The notes under the pieces are model-generated. The model worked only from the letters and a program-made list of their open reading frames with translations. It was not told the origin of the DNA and ran no database searches. DNA of 64,000 nucleotides from Casuarius casuarius (Eukaryota; Chordata; Aves; Casuariiformes; Casuariidae): assembly GCA_003342895.1 (NCBI GenBank), contig PTFA01000010.1, positions 10,241,984 through 10,305,983 on the forward strand. The letters are read 5' to 3'. This document shows, piece after piece, positions 40,355 through 53,783 of this stretch. Both the position numbers and the translations under genes were made by a program. Numbering within the stretch: position 1 is the stretch's first letter; each line of letters begins with the position of its first letter.

Positions 40355-43300
40355 GGAACTAGAGCAGTAAGTAAGGTTCTAAATGGTATTTTGGGACAAG
40401 GCTGTGCTGCAGGATACAGGACAAAGATGAAGTTAGTCATGAGGACAGACAAAGAGTAATTCTGCATTAGTCACACCACAGATAATAAGAGCTGGAAAAT
40501 GATGACTTGTGAACCTCATGTTAAACCCATTTATGCTTAATTCTCTGCACTGAATATAAATTGTTCTAAAGAACAACTCATTCTTACAGAACAGTTCTTC
40601 ACATAATGCCACTAACAACTCTGTCACCTTGATTTAGGCCATTTAAATGTCAGTAAGACAAGTTAACACTGCCTGGGGGCAGCTTTGTCCTGTGCACCAA
40701 AATCTTTTTCTGTTATATTCTCTTTTTCTGCACTGCCATATGAATAGATCTAACTTTCTCACACAGTGAGAGAATTACTGGAAGGGGAGGACAGAGGATC
40801 AGGAATGGTGATTCCCCTTTACTCTCCCCGTTCTTACCACCTGATGCAGTATGCACTGTAATGTAAAGAACTGAGATGCAACGGTGCATATCTGTACTGC
40901 CACCCCTCCTGTGCTGTGTCCCGTCTGCCATATGCAAATGCTTTTCTTTTATTACTTTCCCCTTGGACTTTTTTGCACTCCAGAGGTGTGTTTTTTCTGT
41001 CCCCAAAGAACAATTGTACAGCCACTAATGAGGAAGGAGCACAAGTCAAGTCTTCTATGAAAATACAAGGTGCCCATCTGCTGTGCAACAGCTTCAAATG
41101 CCAGAAGATCCACCATCTCTGCCATCAGATAGGATTATTAGAAGTTGAAAACATAGGAAGTACTAAGATCCATACTTACGTGGCAACCTCTTTGTCACAG
41201 AGTAGCTGCTTTTAGAAATGAAGGACAGAAAATTGCTGGGGGTGGAGGGAATAGAGGAGACAGGGACATGTTGTTTTGATTTCTGACAAGGCAAGTCCAA
41301 CAGAAAAGCTGTAATGAGTTTTAGTCTTGGCAAAACTAGGTGTAGATCCCAACAGTATTAAACTCTCAGAGGTACAGATCTGAAATCTTAGAAGATTATT
41401 AGCAGCATAAGAATATGCAGAAAGCTTCACTGTCGAATTAATTAAGTGCTGCCCTCTCAGCCACAAGTTACTCTATCGCCTACAGCCCATTTTAAAAAAG
41501 AAGCTCTGAACCACCTGCTATGTGCTCCCATGAGCTGCTGCCTCCTTGCCGCATGGCCTCAACATCGGTCCACCCAGGTGTCCGCTGGCTGCTGAGGTTA
41601 TAAGTTTGTCCCACCTGGAGGAGAATTTCAGAGCAGTCATGAGGGGCCCAAAGGCACCTTTGAAATTCAAAGCTCTGAGGAGAGTGAAAACACATTCTAT
41701 AAATCAACTGCCTGTGAGAGGTCCTGGGAGAGCTATTTCCACTTCTGCAGCTCTCTCTAAAGTTAATGATATTCAAAAAAACCCCGTATATTATTCACTA
41801 TCGTGGAGGGTGAACTTTTGAAACACCGTTACAGCATTTTTCTGATGACTTTGTGTATTTGTCCTTGAGGAACAGCAGCAGCTTTGCAGCTGAAAAGAAC
41901 AGTGAAATGTTGCTCTGGTCATGTTGTTTCTGGATATTACTCTTAAAAGGGCTGCAGTCTGCTCCCATCAAAATCAACAAGAATGTTTTCGTTGCTATCA
42001 GTGGGAACGAAACTGCAATTGTAGACTGGATTAGGAAACCTTTGTTCTGGTCTCTGGTTTGCATGCCTTTTTACACAGGGCAGATAATACCAATGAAAAG
42101 ACTAACTGCTATTAACAAACAGTTGTAACAAATAGCCTAGTAAGTGTGGGATATGTTATGTTACAACAGAGAAGGGGATATTTGTAGCTTGGTGCTATGT
42201 TAGGAAGATGTATTCTCCTAAAGGGAGACAGACTTCTCCAGTGGTTGAATCAAAGCAGGGGCTTAATTTAACTGCACTGAATCACCCCCCTCCCTCCTAA
42301 GACTCTCTCTCTGGGGACAAAGAAGCCTGAAGATACTAGACTCTTAGTTTAGGCACCTGAATGATGAATAAGCCAAATACTTTATCAGTAGGTTTCAGAA
42401 GCATTTTCCAACAGTAGGGAGCTGATAAAACTTGTCTCTCTGTTCAACACTGTTTAGTCTCTTGGAGGTAAGTGTGCTGTGACTTACACAGTAATGCTTC
42501 AAACATTGCCACCTCTCCCCTGCAAGTCCTGGATTTCTCTTCAGGCTCTCCAGCTAAACCCCAGTTTCCTTATCTACACATAGGTATATGTAGCTATACG
42601 TTGGTTCAGCTTTGCTATATAGCTATACATAGGTTCAGTCCGTCTCTCCTCTGCACCCTGATCTTCAGCCTTCTCTCTCAATCGGTTCTTAACCCCAGTC
42701 TTCCCTTCCATTTCCCAGGGTCTTTGCTTAGCCAAATTTGTCTTCCTCCCTACCCTACTGCACTGTAGACTCTTTTCCACTATCTCCTGTCTTCCGGACA
42801 CACCCCTTTATGTTTCCATCAGATTAGGTTGCAGCTTCAGTCTTCCTTCCTGCCTCCCTGCCTTATTTAAACTCAGTATGCCCTGTATTTCCTTTTGGCT
42901 ACAGTCTTTTTGCTTACCTGATCCAACATCCTGACTTGGTATCCAGCAGGTCTCCATCAGACTTGCATCTCCTGGCATGCCAGGCATCGGGTTGTGCAAC
43001 ACCATCCCTAGGCAAGGTTTTGATTCTCTGAGCAGGAAACCTAAGACAATATATTGTGTGAACTAAGGCTCTGTTCTCTCCAACAGCACATCTGATATCT
43101 CGGGGTCCAGGCTCCAGTTAAAATCTGCCATCGGTCAGGTCAGGTTGATTTGTTTTGCTCAAGTGGTCCTTTCACAAGTTATTGCCTAAAACTGGGCCAC
43201 CAGACATCCCTATCCTCAGAGAAACACTCTCTAGTTTTAATATCGACAGGATATTAAAGGATAGATCTATGTTTTTTGTAGGTGTAAGGCTAAGCTAGGC

Positions 43301-46300
43301 AGCAGGCCTTCTACAATTATCTGTTTGGTGCCAAAAGGGTCACCTCCATTTGTGGTATTGTTTGGGATCAACGAAGTTCAAAGATCAGGCCAATCATTTC
43401 ATACCTGAGCTTCATCAGAGGAAGATGGCGATATTTCTTCCACCATGCTCATTTCTTTCCTCCCTCTGCCACTGCTTAACTCTTTCCATGGCTGCCACCA
43501 CCTCCTCAAGCCCTCACACCCTGGCCTCCCTGTGCTGAGGGAAGCCCTGACCCGAGGCATGCCAGCTCCGGGCTGCCCAGGGAGCAGGTGAATTCAAACA
43601 CATTTTGATGTGCCTTGGTATCCCTGAGCACAGGACTGAGGGAAGGTAAGAACTAAGAAGTCAAGATGTATTTCCTTCTGAGGAATGACAAAAGCTGGAT
43701 TTTGACATGCCCTGGCTACTACACAAAGTCTGGATTTCATCTTCAGTATCTTTCCCAGGAAATATCTGTAAAAGAGTGTGTTTGGAGGCAACTCCATTTG
43801 CTAAAAAGTTTCTGTTATTTTCTGTCATCCTACATGACAATTCTTTCATTTCATTTAATTGTCTTCTGCACTACTAGTATGCCCCTCCATTATTAATCAT
43901 CTCCTTTTCTTTTCCTCACTTTTTCTCTCTTCCTTCTGGCAGCCACAGCAGAACCCATGAGTCTCAGTTCAAACATCACAGAGACACAACTACTGTCAGA
44001 CAGAAGCTATGAATGAAACACCAGTTGTCTTTAGCCAGATGTGCTGGGGTGAACAATTTTAGGTCCCCTTTCATCTCTTCTTCTAAGTGGTTTTAATCCC
44101 GTGCTGCAATCTACTGCCTTTATTACAGCTCAAAACCTCTGTCCTCACTTAAAGGGGTCAGAAAGGCAGCATCTTGCTCCATAAATGAGGTCATTACAGG
44201 CAAAGCTGGAAATTTAACCCAGCCACTGATATGACTGAGCTGACTCTCATCTGTTTTGCTTCTCAGGATGTGCCAAGTCTGTGTTTAGACAGTCTGTCTG
44301 CAGCCACAGCTCTCACCCCTACGCCCTTCCAAGCACAGCTGTAAAATACAGGAGACAAAAACTGGGATCCCCTCACTGTGCATTCCCCAATAAAGGACAA
44401 TAATTCTGCTCCTTACTGAAAGCTAAACCAGAAGATCATTAGCTCATGCGTGTTATTTTCTGTTCATTCAGCTGAAGTGCTGTGCTGCAGCAAGCCCTAG
44501 TTTGCGTTGCTTGTTAAAGAGTGCTCAGTGAAAGGCTTGCTGTTGGAAAATATGGCTATGACAAAGAAAAACCTTTCACAGGAATGTCCTCATTCAACGA
44601 AAGTTTTGGGGAGACAGGGCTCTGGGGATCCAGGAGGAAAACTCTGGTAAAAAAACGTGTGTTAAATACCATATTTTCCTAGACTAACCATGTATGTGAC
44701 AAATAGGTTCATTTCCCAACATCTGAATTAGACAGGGGACTTCAACCTGAGTCTGTCATATCCCCAGTGTGAGGCCAAACCTCTCTCCCTGTTCGAAGGC
44801 TGCTTTCTATCCCAGGGCAAGTCTTTTAGTTTTCCCTGCAAGGGTGGTTCTACCATGCATAAATGCTTAAACACTTGCTGAGAGAGAAGACTGTTTTGCA
44901 AGAGATTGATTCAACAGTGCAGTTGCTCAGATATTCACGCAGGATGTCGGAAACTGAGGCTCAGATTCCTGCTTCAATGAATATTTAATTATTTATGAAA
45001 GCAAAACATTTGCAGTAGAAAAGAGAGAGAGATGCTAATAGCCCTGAAGCTGGGGCACACGCACAGGATGTGGGAGAAGGCAGAGCAAGCCCCAACCCCA
45101 GGCCTCCCACGTCCCTTGTGACTGTCCCAGTCACTGCATGTATGGCTCACTTGCCCTGGTACTTCAGGGGAAATCTTCAGAGCTTGCTTCCCTCCCAGTG
45201 GAGACATTTTGAAACCTTATGAAGTTTTGTATCTTCTCAGCAATCTTAAGCCCCAAATTTAAATTTTCCCAACTGATGCAGAAATGCTACGCAATCTTGT
45301 AATTAAACATTGTGGCCCATAGTACTATTGGTGCTAGTCTAGTCACTGCAATGAGCCATGACACAGGGTAGCATACATATGGTCATGTGGCACAAATAAC
45401 TCCAATTCTGGCATTTCTCAACTTTTTTAGACCTCTTTTTTTCAGTTTCAATGTTATTTAACTTCTTACACTGTAAAAATATTTAAAATACAAAATAACA
45501 GATCTCTGTCTCTCCTTTGATCTGTCAGAGTAAAAATATGATTAGTTTGCTATATATTCAGCCTGAATTTCAAGGATTACACATCTGGGCTCCTGAGTAC
45601 TTTTGTGGCTGAGAAAAACTAAAGCAAATGAATAGGATTTATATTTTGGTTGGAAAGTCTTAAGGCCAGATTGCAGGAGCAATTTCCATAGACTAGCACG
45701 CCCAAGCTGTGTGTCATAATGCCTGTAAGGATCACGAAAGGAGGCTGTAAAAAAAAAGGCCTACCATGAATAAACACGAATGTATTTCCTCAGACTTCAC
45801 CACAGAGGCAGGCTAACCACATACAGGCACTATCCATAGAGTCCGGGAGCATGGACTCAATATTCAGCAAGAAGTCTACATGCAGGAGAAGGAAAATCCT
45901 AGCAGGGATTCACAATAAAATGCATTGCTTTACAAGTGAAATGAACCTTTACTTTTCATGGCATCTCTGGATATCTTTTCTCTCCTAATCCTTTCCCTCT
46001 CCTTCAGTTTTAATTGCCTCCTTTCTATACTTTCTGATTACATCATGGCAGAGACTTCCTTCCATTTATTTCGTCTCATGCTCTGAAATCTGACATTACC
46101 CTTAATTATCGTTACGCAGTCCTCCCAGGTGCTTTTCTCCTGGTCACTGTAGTCCTCAGTAGTGGAATTTAAGCCTCTTACCTCTAACTTTGCTGCTCAC
46201 TACAGCTGCTGCTCACATACCCACTCCCCTCAGACACACATCTCTCTGTCTGCCCGACTTACATAAATTATTTTTTCTCCAAAGCTTCAACCAGCTAAAT

Positions 46301-46589
46301 GCATTCAAAACAGAAATTTCTCCTTCGATCAAATAGTTTGTACAAGCCCCCCTCAGATTTCCTCACTAACCTGAAGTTCATGTCCATCTCTGTCATCCAT
46401 CATTTTGCTATCATCTTTCTCTGTGAACTCTCTCTTTCTCCCATGCATTATGTACATCTCCCCATCACCATCACCACAGCAATATATCCATATGCACTTC
46501 TGCTTCACCTTCCTCATTGCTGAAATCCTCTTGACTACGCGGTAAGGATAAAACTGAATGTGTTGCATAATGATGCAGGACATCTATGA

Positions 46590-46665
46590 GATAGGGATAA
46601 TATCTAAACTTTGAGGTGAGGAAGTGACTTGAGATAATGCATAGGGACCCATAACCCATGCACTT
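46590..46665 (+). mobile_element. Possible MIR-like SINE fragment
   Basis: atgagatagggataatatc, then tgaggtgaggaagtgacttgagataatgcatag, follows the 3' half of MIR-type elements (ggggataataat... gtgaggattaaatgagataatgcat). It is diverged and the family assignment is tentative. Confidence 0.4.
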
Positions 46666-47518
46666 CCTACCCAGATCACTGGGGCAGCTCTGGCTCAAAC
46701 TATCTTCCTAATGGTAAAGAAGGGCCAAAATCATGTAGACTACTTGCTGGTGGAGTAGGTAGCAATGGCTCAGCCTCATCCATGCACAGTCCACCCAGAC
46801 AGCATGAAAGAACAAACTTGGGCCTCACTGCAGACACCAAGCTTATTCCAGTTCTCCTCTTCCAGCAAACTAAGACAACTGTGTTATAGAAGGTGTGGTT
46901 TTAAAATGGCAGAGGTTGAACAGGACATATGGAACAAGACCCTTTCTCAATTTCAGAGCTCACCTTTGTGGGTGGATGAGGTACATGTGATTCTGACTAG
47001 TTTGCTGCTAGTGTTCTCAGATTATTTTGTTACATCTGAACTAGCAGATCAAACATGCCCAGGAGTGTTCCCAGGCAAAGATGCCAACTGGCATGGAAGA
47101 GCCTACATCTGTGCTAGTAAATGTTTCTGTCCTTCAAAATGAGATGGCTGAATGCAAACCAGAGTGCTAGTTAGGACAGGTCAAGTCCATGCCAGAGCTG
47201 TTCCAGCAGTTTGCTAGCACAGATAATCATGTTCCAGTGCCCACAAATGTTCCCAGATACACTTGGATTTACCAGAACAGACACAAGTTTTTTTTGTCCA
47301 ATCCAGGAGGATCAAGGACCTTATTTGTCATCTTGACTCAAGCCAGAGAAGCTCTAGCTTATGTGGAATGATAAGATATACCCTTTTTTACTATTTTATG
47401 AAAGGTCATTTAGAAATAAGCATGCAGCAGGAGAGGTAAAATATGATGCATAACCCGTCACCCTGACCTTTGTGGCATACGAAGCTCAGCTTCAGAGCTC
47501 ATCAAGCAGAACAGCTCA

Positions 47519-47620
47519 AGGCCTGATTTACTGCTGGGCTACCCTAGTACCATGCCAATGTAATTCCATTGGCTTCTGTAGACTTACAGTAGTATAACAC
47601 TGAAGTGGCATAGCGATAAA
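47519..47620. mobile_element. Degenerate sauropsid palindromic repeat
   Basis: aggcctgatttactgctggg, then tgtaattccattggcttctgtagacttacagtagtataac, resembles a common sauropsid repeat ('ggcctgatttt... taactccattgacttcagtggagttac'). It is ancient and diverged. Confidence 0.45.
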
Positions 47621-48973
47621 CACAGCACTTAGTCTGATGAAGGGACTGTGTGACATTAAGCTTGGTGTTTTTTTTCCAACTGTATCAGCTGGCCTAATAA
47701 AAACTACTACCTCTCCAGGCAATGCTTGAGGCTATCAGTCTAAGTATAGCATAAGTAGAAGAACTGGTAAATGAAATCCTCTCATTGGCCTCCAAATTGA
47801 AAGATGTTTAAGAATTACCACTGGTATGTTTTTCAAGCAAAAAATAATAAGGAATTAAAATCAATTCAGCACATCCTCTTAAGCAGCATAAATGAAGAAG
47901 TTTTGTAAATGGCTGATGCAATGTTCAGCATACCTGTCACCTGTAAGGCTGTTCTCTTTCTTTCTGGGTAGAGCTGACAGTGATCTCCATGCATGAGAAT
48001 GTTTGCCTGTATTATTCCAGTTGATTTGTAACAGTGGAAGTATGGCTGAAATTTTCACACAGCCACCTATTTTTCTATTTGTTCATTTGTTTATGTACTT
48101 AATGCACAGATTCTCCTTTGAGGTTCTTGTTCTCTGACTTCTGTAACATACTGCAGGAGGAAAAACATTAACTTCTTGACATCTGCTATGGTGGCTTATC
48201 ATAAGGCTGTTTAAAACAAATTAGAGTGAAAGAACAGCTATTCTCTAGAAAACAGACACAGGAGAAGTTAGGAAGAAAAACCTGTGATAACATCTTAACA
48301 AAGAAAAACAGAGTTTAGCCTGAAGCAGAAAAATACATGCATTCAAATTTTGCCATATGACCTACCAGCATTCCTGGCGTAAGAAGCATAAAGATTCTTG
48401 CTGGAAGAAAAGAAATCCACCAGACATCCTCAGCTGGAAGAACATATTCATTAAATTTCTGTCAATGGACTTTTGGTGGCATAAAGAAATGGGGCTCATT
48501 TCAGACAGGACAAGCCCCACTGATGTGTGCCATAAATGTGTAATTCTAGAGGGAGCATGGCATCAACTCTTTAATTTCTGGCAGCACAAACAGAGAGAAG
48601 AATTTCCAGTAAGGAAAACCTCATTGGTAAGGGAGGTACACAGCATTCTGGAGCTGTGCTACTTGCTACGTGAACTCATAAATTCTGAAAAAATACATAG
48701 GTATGTGATTCCCAAAGGGACGTGAACTGTCCTGATTCCTGCAGCCCATCTATATGATTCTGAAATGTAAGGAAAGCACATCTAGTTGGTTCTTTGTACC
48801 TTACAGATTTTCTAGAAGCCTACTTAGGCCTGGGTGTCTGGTGTCTGAGATCTGCACTGATTAATTTCCATCACAAGGATACGTGTAGACCTTCTTTCAG
48901 GATGACTCCTGCTAAAACAAAGCCATAAATTCAACTGTTAGCAAAGGAAACTCACAAAATCAGTTAAAATAAA

Positions 48974-49045
48974 ATATATATGTATATGTATATACACACA
49001 CACACATATATATTCTATATATACATATATACTTTTTATACACAT
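48974..49045. repeat. (TATA)/(CACA) alternating microsatellite
   Basis: Alternating TA, TG and CA dinucleotides over about 70 bp; a typical compound purine-pyrimidine repeat. Confidence 0.9.
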
Positions 49046-52000
49046 ACATATCTATATTCCTCATTGAAAGCAGTTCAGGCTGGACTGGTATTGCAAGCAG
49101 TTCAGACTAGCATGGTGTATGCAAAGACTATTTTAATTACAATCTGCTGTATTATTTCTGTGGACTTTTCCCAGCATTTAAACTTGTCACATATCTTTGC
49201 ATCAAACCTCAGAACAAGCTAATGGCTGTACCACACCCTACGTGTGGAGCACAGTCTAGCTCTGATATCCCCTGCACTGGAATAAGAAAGAGGAAGGCCC
49301 TGGCAACTGCCAACATCAAATAACAACACCTTTCTCTGTGTCCCTTATATCATGTTATTATATAACGAAAACTAGAAATGAAAGCTGTGCATTTTTCTTT
49401 AAAGGGAGAGTCAAGAATTTGTCAGAACTGAAATAGAACTAGAGCAAAATAGTTGCCACAGAGCAGAAGAAGAATTAATGTAATATTATGGGGCCAGAAT
49501 AACACTGCCACCAATTTTCACCAAATTGGTCAATCAGCAACACAGTTTCCATGCAAGCTCAGATGACCAAACAAGTAAATGATCTTCTGTGGTAACTGAA
49601 TTTCGCTGATCAAGGTCAAAAATTGAGACTTCAACAAAAAGACTGCTATGGTTAGTGCTGGGTAGTGAGGACTAGAACTGCAGTACTTGAAGCTTTTAGA
49701 ATTTAACTAATACTCTCACAACAAGTCTGAATTAAAAATTAGTTGATGATCATAGAACAGGACAAGAACAGACATTAGTTTATTATGAAGAAAACAAAGC
49801 AATGTTTTCCTAACCCTGCCTCCACCAGCTCAGACTATACTGGCTGATGAGACTGGTGAAGCACAAGCAAGGCTACCCAACTCCCAGAAGTAGGGTAGAT
49901 ATCAGGGAGAAATGCAGGAGGAAGAGGTTCAGTGAGGGTCTGAAGAGATCAAAACAATATAGCACTATCTGAGAAGAACATTACCTAGGCGCCCATCACA
50001 GCTGTCAGTTGGGCTTAGGACCTGCTGCAAAATACTTAGTCTGTTGCATTTCACCCAAGGGATTCATTAAAAACCACTTACATCAGCCCCCAAATCTAAT
50101 TCTTCAACTTTCACTGCAAGATTAGTATTCTGCAGACAATATAGATGGGAAGCTGCCATCTCCAGGTGATGAACCCTGTGTCTCTGCTCCCTGGGGCTAT
50201 GGTAAGTGTAGGAGCATGGCAGCTGTCAGCAGAGCTAGCTCATCCCTTTTTTCTTCCAGCTCACAGGAGGGAGCTGGCTAGTGATGAGCATAGCAGAATG
50301 ACTGCAGGACTGTTTTAAAGAGTGTGGGAATGTCAGTCTGTGTTTCCTATTTCTTACTCAGGTTGGGGAGCTGAGAGACAGGCAGGGGGTGAGTCTCAGG
50401 AGCTGGAAGCAGTGGGGGAGCAGAGAGATTGGGGACAGGAGGCCTTCACTGTAGGTGTATGAAGCAGGAGTTTGGTACAGCCATGAGTCTAGTACTGATC
50501 GCTAGCATTGCAGTCCTGCCACATTCATCACCCTGCCTTTAATTACCTTACTATCAGCATCTTTCTACAAAAGCTCTTTCACACCTTCTACAAATGTGTA
50601 ACAGTAAACAAACTCCCACTATAAATAAGAAAACTCTGGCAGCATAAGAAACCTCAAGCAGGTTTTCTTAAGCTGAGATAAAGTGCAAAAAAGGTTGTGT
50701 TGGCTTGTTAAACTGTATATGCATGGGAACTGTGTGCTCCTCCTCCCACCTTTCACTAGACTTACTCTGTCTTCCCACAGGTTTTTCACAAGTATATTGC
50801 AAAGTATCAGTTTTTTTCCCTTCAAAGTGAAACATCCCTTCTTCACCAGGTTTGACTCTACAATGGGTCCTGTTCTTCTTACGGCTTTCCTAAGGCTGGA
50901 TAGACAATTAGAGATGAACAGATTTTGGTGTATGTTGGGTCTTGATGGGTACAATGACATATCTATAGGATCAGCCAAGTTCCATTGCTCCATTGCTTCC
51001 TTTCCAGATATCCGCAATAAGCGCTCCAGTTTGCCTCCTGGTTTTCAGGGTCTTTCCATCTAGGTGTTAACGCTCAGGAAGAATTAGATGTGAAATGAGC
51101 TGAAAGAAGGGTCTCAGAGAGTCAAGCTTTTTATATTCGCTGAAAGTCAACTTTTCATATTCACTGAAAAGTGTTAGAGAAACTGTTGCCATAAGAAGGT
51201 ACCTCAGTCTTGCAGCTGAAGTAGGAAATGGGAAGAAAGATGTGTTTGTTCCGAAATTCTGAGGAAGTGCTTCACCATGCAGACCACCAATCAGCTCAGG
51301 CTGATTCTGAGGTGAGGAAGGATACACAGCTGGGTGAAGAAATATATGCAGGAACATCACTCGCCCCAAATGGTAGTTGTTCCTCTTATACTTTATTCAG
51401 AACGTCTGCACAGCAAGCAGGACTATGGTGGCAGGTCCATACATGTCACTCCTACCAGTGGTCTTTGTACTTGTAAAAGAAGGATTTGGGGGCTGTCTAC
51501 CTGAGCTTCTCAAACAGGATAAGTCTCAAGAGAAAGAAAGAGTCATTACTTTGTGAAAGCTGATTGCAAATACAGATCGCTAGTACCTGGCACAATGGGT
51601 GCTGACAAAGGTACTCTTTGGAGCCAGGGCCTCGCTTTCTCTATCAAACTGTCAAGCAAACAGCAAGATATAGACAATAACCACTTATAAAATGAGGATA
51701 TAAGCCTCCAGAAACAGAAAGTGGGGCCACTCTTCTCCTGAAGATTTTGGCAGTGCTCTCTGGGAGCAATCCAAATATAAAACCACTCAATAGTACAAAG
51801 GAAAAGAACTGCTTGTTTTACATTTGAAAAGATGCCTTCATTTGTCAAAGAGGAGAATAAGGGGCAGAAGCCCTTAAGAAGAAGACGGATTTTTATTGCA
51901 CTTGAGGACACATGGAGCCATGATGATGTTTCAGCGGTAAGGGAAAAGGAAGCAATCATTTGTTTCAGCTAGATGCAGAGTGCAGAATAATTACCTATTT

Positions 52001-52604
52001 TTCAAGGAGGAAAAAAAATAGGAAAACAAAGCAGAAAAGGGTGAAGAATGGAGACTCCTTCAGCAGGCACATATCCACAACTTCAAAAGAATAGAGATAA
52101 TGATCGGTGGGCCATGAGGAGAGGGGGAGAAGGATATAGCCTTCTCCTTCTCCCTCTGGAGCCTGCTATAGCAGGCTTAGATGGCTAAGCCTAAGAATGG
52201 GAGAGCAACAACTGGGAGACCTAACAAACACAGGTCACCAACACATCAGAGCTTGACTCTGTCCCTGTGTTTCAGTGTCACACAAATGCAGGATGAGTAC
52301 TTCTCCTTGCATGAAGTGGGGAGAGTTATGCTGAGGGAACTATCAGATGCAATTCCTGCCTCAGAGTAATGCTTACTGATGTTTTAGATCTGTCTCTGGG
52401 ATGAATAATGCTGTGTTTCAGCTGGTCTAAGAGCTGGAAAATTTCAGAACTCCTATCTAGCAAATAAAGATGTGAGCCCAATCTGAAGAAGTTCCTGTAC
52501 AGCCACCCTAGTAAGCATCATGTATGTACTTCTTTACAATGCTCTTTGTCATTACAGACTTCAAAATATCTGCAGCTAGAAAGTGTGGCTTCATCCAGAC
52601 ATAC

Positions 52605-52745
52605 CATTTTGTGGTCCTTTCCATCCTGTAGCTTAAGTTTCACTGTGAAACCATCAGAGGATCGGTCTAGGAAAACTGTAGCATTAGCATTGCTACTTGA
52701 TGAAGGTAGCTTCATTGAAACAATTATAAACATAATATTTTTTGA
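52605..52745 (-). other. Exon-like open segment with good splice sites (unrecognised)
   Basis: On the minus strand a pyrimidine-rich ctctttgcag acceptor (AG at 52747-52746) is followed by 141 bases open in phase 0 (47 codons) and a strong donor, AAAATG|GTATGT (GT at 52604-52603). The encoded stretch includes FTVKLKLQDGKDHKM and matches no family I recognise. The open frame continues past both boundaries without an upstream ATG. It may be a non-coding or fortuitous exon; no partner exons were recognised nearby. Confidence 0.2.
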
Positions 52746-53677
52746 CTGCAAAGAGGGACGAGTTATGTTTAACACAGCATCTGGTTGTGATTAAGTCCAT
52801 GGAGGCTGTAATGTTTAACTGAGACCAGTGACTGATGGGTTTGTCATTGTCTGTAGTATGGTTAAATCCTCTGGTGACTGCACGCTTAACTACAACAAGT
52901 GACGATGACTCATTCCTGCCTTCACTGTCTAAGAAAAGAAAATCTTATTTTTTTTAGCTAATGTGTCCCTCAGGTGGCAACGAGCAAAGATCAAGAGGAT
53001 GCAGAAATCATTTCATAGCGAAACTTCAGCAGGTTACAGAACAGAGGATTCCTTCATTTCCATTTACTTCATTTCCTTGACCTTCCTAGCATTAAATGGT
53101 TACAACTAAATCATGCAGGTCCAGATTACAGCAACAGTCCTGGTGGAGAAAAAAGATGATGTTAGAAGAGTGGAAGAGCTGAGTATTTTCCAAAGGCAGG
53201 CTACAACTAGTTAAACAAGCATACTGCTCGCAGAGGCAGCATTCCAGTTTGTGTGCACAGATGGGAGGATTTTGCCACTGTGATGCAGATGGTGAGCTGT
53301 GTAAACAAGAAGTTCCTGTTCTGCATCAGCCTGCCGATGTGCCTCTTGCAAAATGGCATCTGCAGACTGATCATTACCAGTTGACAGCCCAGCTATTTCC
53401 ACCATTCCATCAATGTTACTTGTATAAACAAGGAAAAGGCATCACCCAGGGCCAGACTGCTCAGCCCGTTCAGACCCAGGGAAGGAGGAAATGCACACGT
53501 ATATCATTCAGCATGCACTTTGGTGAGAAGGGAAAATATTACACATAGCCATAAAAATAATCGTACCTCCTACCCAATAACAGCATTATTTCAACGTGAT
53601 GGATGGCTTGAACCAAATAAAGTTATGCTCAAAGACGAACCTCAACCTTGAGGGCTCTTTACTAGATATATAAAGCA

Positions 53678-53783
53678 CAATCCAGCAGGGATCTCAAGCA
53701 GCTGTTTAAACATTCACGTAGTCTTAATGAAGTCAACAGGGATTCTGACGTTCTTTGAGTGCTCTTTGCTGGATCAATGCCTG
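53678..53783. mobile_element. Degenerate sauropsid palindromic repeat, both arms
   Basis: The stretch starts caatccagcagggatctc, has the centre taatgaagtcaacaggga, and ends gagtgctctttgctggatca. The order matches the two arms and centre of the ancient palindromic repeat seen at 39083-39142. It is probably a non-autonomous DNA transposon remnant. Confidence 0.55.

Larger units (their letters stand above)
35077..53677. other. Intergenic sequence, no gene recognised
   Basis: About 18.6 kb with no recognised gene. Three degenerate palindromic repeats, two possible MIR-like fragments, several microsatellites and one exon-like open segment (52605-52745) lie inside and are listed separately. A perfect 18-bp palindrome lies at 52160-52177. 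Confidence 0.6.

Noticed and set aside
48357..48725. 122-codon plus-strand open frame
   Set aside because: No recognisable family, composition typical of random A/T-leaning sequence, and no splice or repeat context.
52160..52177. Perfect 18-bp palindrome agcctgctatagcaggct
   Set aside because: Isolated, with no flanking gene or repeated copies; a palindrome of this size can arise by chance in 64 kb.
53211..53405. Minus-strand 64-codon open frame resembling an ordinary helical protein
   Set aside because: It has no ATG start, no clear flanking splice sites and no family resemblance; the opposite strand is also open.
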